A DNA stretch of 64,000 bases from Leptolyngbya sp. SIOISBB. Lineage in GTDB: Bacteria; Cyanobacteriota; Cyanobacteriia; Phormidesmidales; Phormidesmidaceae. The position numbers and the translations under genes were made by a program. The stretch lies in assembly GCA_010671905.1 (NCBI GenBank), contig JAAHII010000001.1:2728001-2792000 (forward strand), in the 5' to 3' direction. Shown piece by piece: positions 62,763 to 64,000 of the stretch (its first letter is position 1; every line of letters starts with the position of its first letter). The notes under the pieces are model-generated. The model did no database searches and was not told the origin of the DNA. It was given only the letters and a program-made list of their open reading frames with translations.

Positions 62763-64000
62763 TTAGAACCACTCATCATCGTCACCCCAACCCTCATCAT
62801 AGCCGTTGCGATTGGTTCGGCGAGGATCGGGATACTCGTCCCGCTGGGGGCGGGCAGATCTCTGATCACGAGGATTGGGAGTTTGGGGGGCTCGCGCAGA
62901 CGCACCGGCCGGTGGACGATTCCAGTCGCGGTCATCACGGGAGGTAGACGGCGGTCGTTGAGTGCCATCGCCCCAAGGATCCGAGGATGAATTACTGTAG
63001 CCGGTTTGCTCAGGATAGCGAGGTGCGGGGCGCGCATTGGGATTGTAGGGATCGCCTCCATAGTCACGGATGGGGGGCTGTCCCGATCTGGCATCCCGGG
63101 GTGGTTGCCCACTATAGGGGCGGGGTTCCTCCCAGTTTGAGCCATTCGCTGCGGGCGCACCGTAAGCCTCGCGTCCCGGCGGGGTGCCATAGGGATCATT
63201 GTTGCGGGGCGGTGTCCCATAGGGGGCGTTATTGCGAGGGGGCGCACCGTAAGCATCTGGCTGATAGCGGGGCGGTGGGGATGAGTTGTAGTAATCGTTC
63301 GCTGGGGGTGTGCCCGTCAGGCGAGGGCGATCGTAGTTCCAAGCATCATCTTCCCAAGCGGGACGACGCGACCAGCTATCTTCGTAGCGATTAAATTCGT
63401 CTTCGTCTCCCATAAAGGTACGCTTGAGGGTCCCGCCGATCTGCCCCAGCAAATCCGTTTCTTCAGTGTCGTCTTCGTAGAGATAAGCTTCACGATTCAG
63501 CTCGTAAACCTCGTCCTGTAGTTCCGATTGGGTAATGTCGATACCCCGCTCATCGTTATTGGCTAGGCATTCCCGCAGTTCTTGAATTAACCGCTCAACG
63601 CGGCGACGGCGATCGCGGGCAAACTGCATGCCAAAATCCAGTACGACTTCTCGCAAGACTCGCTCAGCTTGGTAGGTCAAAGCTTCGGCCCGGTTCCGCT
63701 TTTCTACTTGTTCTCGCTTGAGGCGATCCGTTGCGGAATATTCCTCGGCATCCTTAATCATCTGCTGCACTTCAGCTTCGCTGAGGCTGGCTGAGCCTTG
63801 AATGGTGAGACTTTGCTCGCGCCCCGTGGTGCGATCCATCGCGGAGACTTGCAGAATGCCGTTGGCGTCGATATCAAAGGCAACTTGTACCTGGGGGACG
63901 CCCCGAGGCGCCGGGGGAATGCCCATCAGCTTAAATCGCCCTAGGGGCTTATTATCGGCAGCCATTTCCCGCTCACCCTGCAGCACGTGAACTTCCACCA
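62763..64000 (-). CDS. dnaK: DnaK-type chaperone, C-terminal part with long acidic/Pro-rich tail (cut by window edge)
   Basis: The window holds the last about 412 residues. The visible substrate-binding domain has VHVLQGEREMAADNKPLGRF, MGIPPAPRGVPQVQVAFDID and ANGILQVSAMDRTTGREQSL, then the helical lid. From about 190 residues before the stop the protein becomes low-complexity (Pro/Asn/Tyr/Gly/Arg/Asp) with near-repeats APYGTPPRNNDPYGTPPGRE, ending YDEGWGDDDEWF. Ordinary DnaK ends with a short EEVD-like acidic tail. The very long tail is characteristic of one of the several cyanobacterial DnaK paralogues. The ATPase domain lies beyond the right edge. Confidence 0.92.
   Translation of the reverse strand, partial: VEVHVLQGEREMAADNKPLGRFKLMGIPPAPRGVPQVQVAFDIDANGILQVSAMDRTTGREQSLTIQGSASLSEAEVQQMIKDAEEYSATDRLKREQVEKRNRAEALTYQAERVLREVVLDFGMQFARDRRRRVERLIQELRECLANNDERGIDITQSELQDEVYELNREAYLYEDDTEETDLLGQIGGTLKRTFMGDEDEFNRYEDSWSRRPAWEDDAWNYDRPRLTGTPPANDYYNSSPPPRYQPDAYGAPPRNNAPYGTPPRNNDPYGTPPGREAYGAPAANGSNWEEPRPYSGQPPRDARSGQPPIRDYGGDPYNPNARPAPRYPEQTGYSNSSSDPWGDGTQRPPSTSRDDRDWNRPPAGASARAPQTPNPRDQRSARPQRDEYPDPRRTNRNGYDEGWGDDDEWF

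Overview
The window is cyanobacterial chromosome. GCGATCGC (HIP1-like) octamers are scattered through almost every gene. Several gene families are typical of cyanobacteria: the Rubisco assembly chaperone Raf1, a DUF1400 exported protein, a DUF3153 lipoprotein, an orthocaspase, and 7-bp tandem repeats in intergenic DNA. Filamentous forms are often rich in such repeats and in TPR proteins, but I cannot name a genus.

Layout. 0-5.2 kb: an SbcC/Rad50-like ATPase and a membrane histidine kinase. 5.3-12.2 kb: an accessory block holding a decayed tyrosine recombinase, a 1431-residue polymorphic-toxin-like protein (two LamG-like domains, pre-toxin domain, PD-(D/E)XK nuclease tip), a broken endonuclease/exonuclease/phosphatase gene and tRNA-Ala(GGC). 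12.3-25.8 kb: mostly housekeeping or conserved genes (raf1, queA, a Tat-exported orthocaspase, a TPR protein, L-lactate permease), plus a ZIP-like transporter split by two cyclic-nucleotide-binding domains and a membrane-anchored flavin/2Fe-2S reductase. 25.8-35.9 kb: accessory genes, namely a nucleotidyltransferase pair, a TPR-plus-ATPase operon whose ATPase is frameshifted, pcrA, two Uma2 genes, a UPF0175/DUF3368 pair with a stop in the toxin, and AT-rich orphans. 35.9-42 kb: a CocE-type hydrolase and a compact operon running TPR protein > SafE/ferric-reductase-like membrane protein (frameshifted at a G8 run) > exported domain protein > DUF1400 protein. 42-43.3 kb: GIY-YIG and LuxR genes.

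43.7-48.8 kb is the most unusual part: three leftward genes of unknown function. The two large ones (526 and 559 aa) are diverged paralogues that share several blocks and the same C-terminal tail, F-x-C-x-(V/L)-L-P-x-x-P-D-P. The first gene encodes a small C2-like beta-sandwich candidate. Repeats and palindromes fill the gaps. This is my best candidate for an undescribed system.

50-64 kb: three family-2 glycosyltransferases (two AT-rich tandem paralogues), clpB, gloA, a DUF3153 lipoprotein, a peroxiredoxin-like protein, a 2-Cys peroxiredoxin, a TPR lipoprotein, an ADP-ribosylglycohydrolase, and dnaK-dnaJ with a very long DnaK tail (dnaK runs off the window). This end looks like a stress and protein-quality group.

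At least five genes carry frameshifts or nonsense codons, two of them at G/C homopolymers. Real decay, phase variation and sequencing error cannot be separated from this sequence alone.
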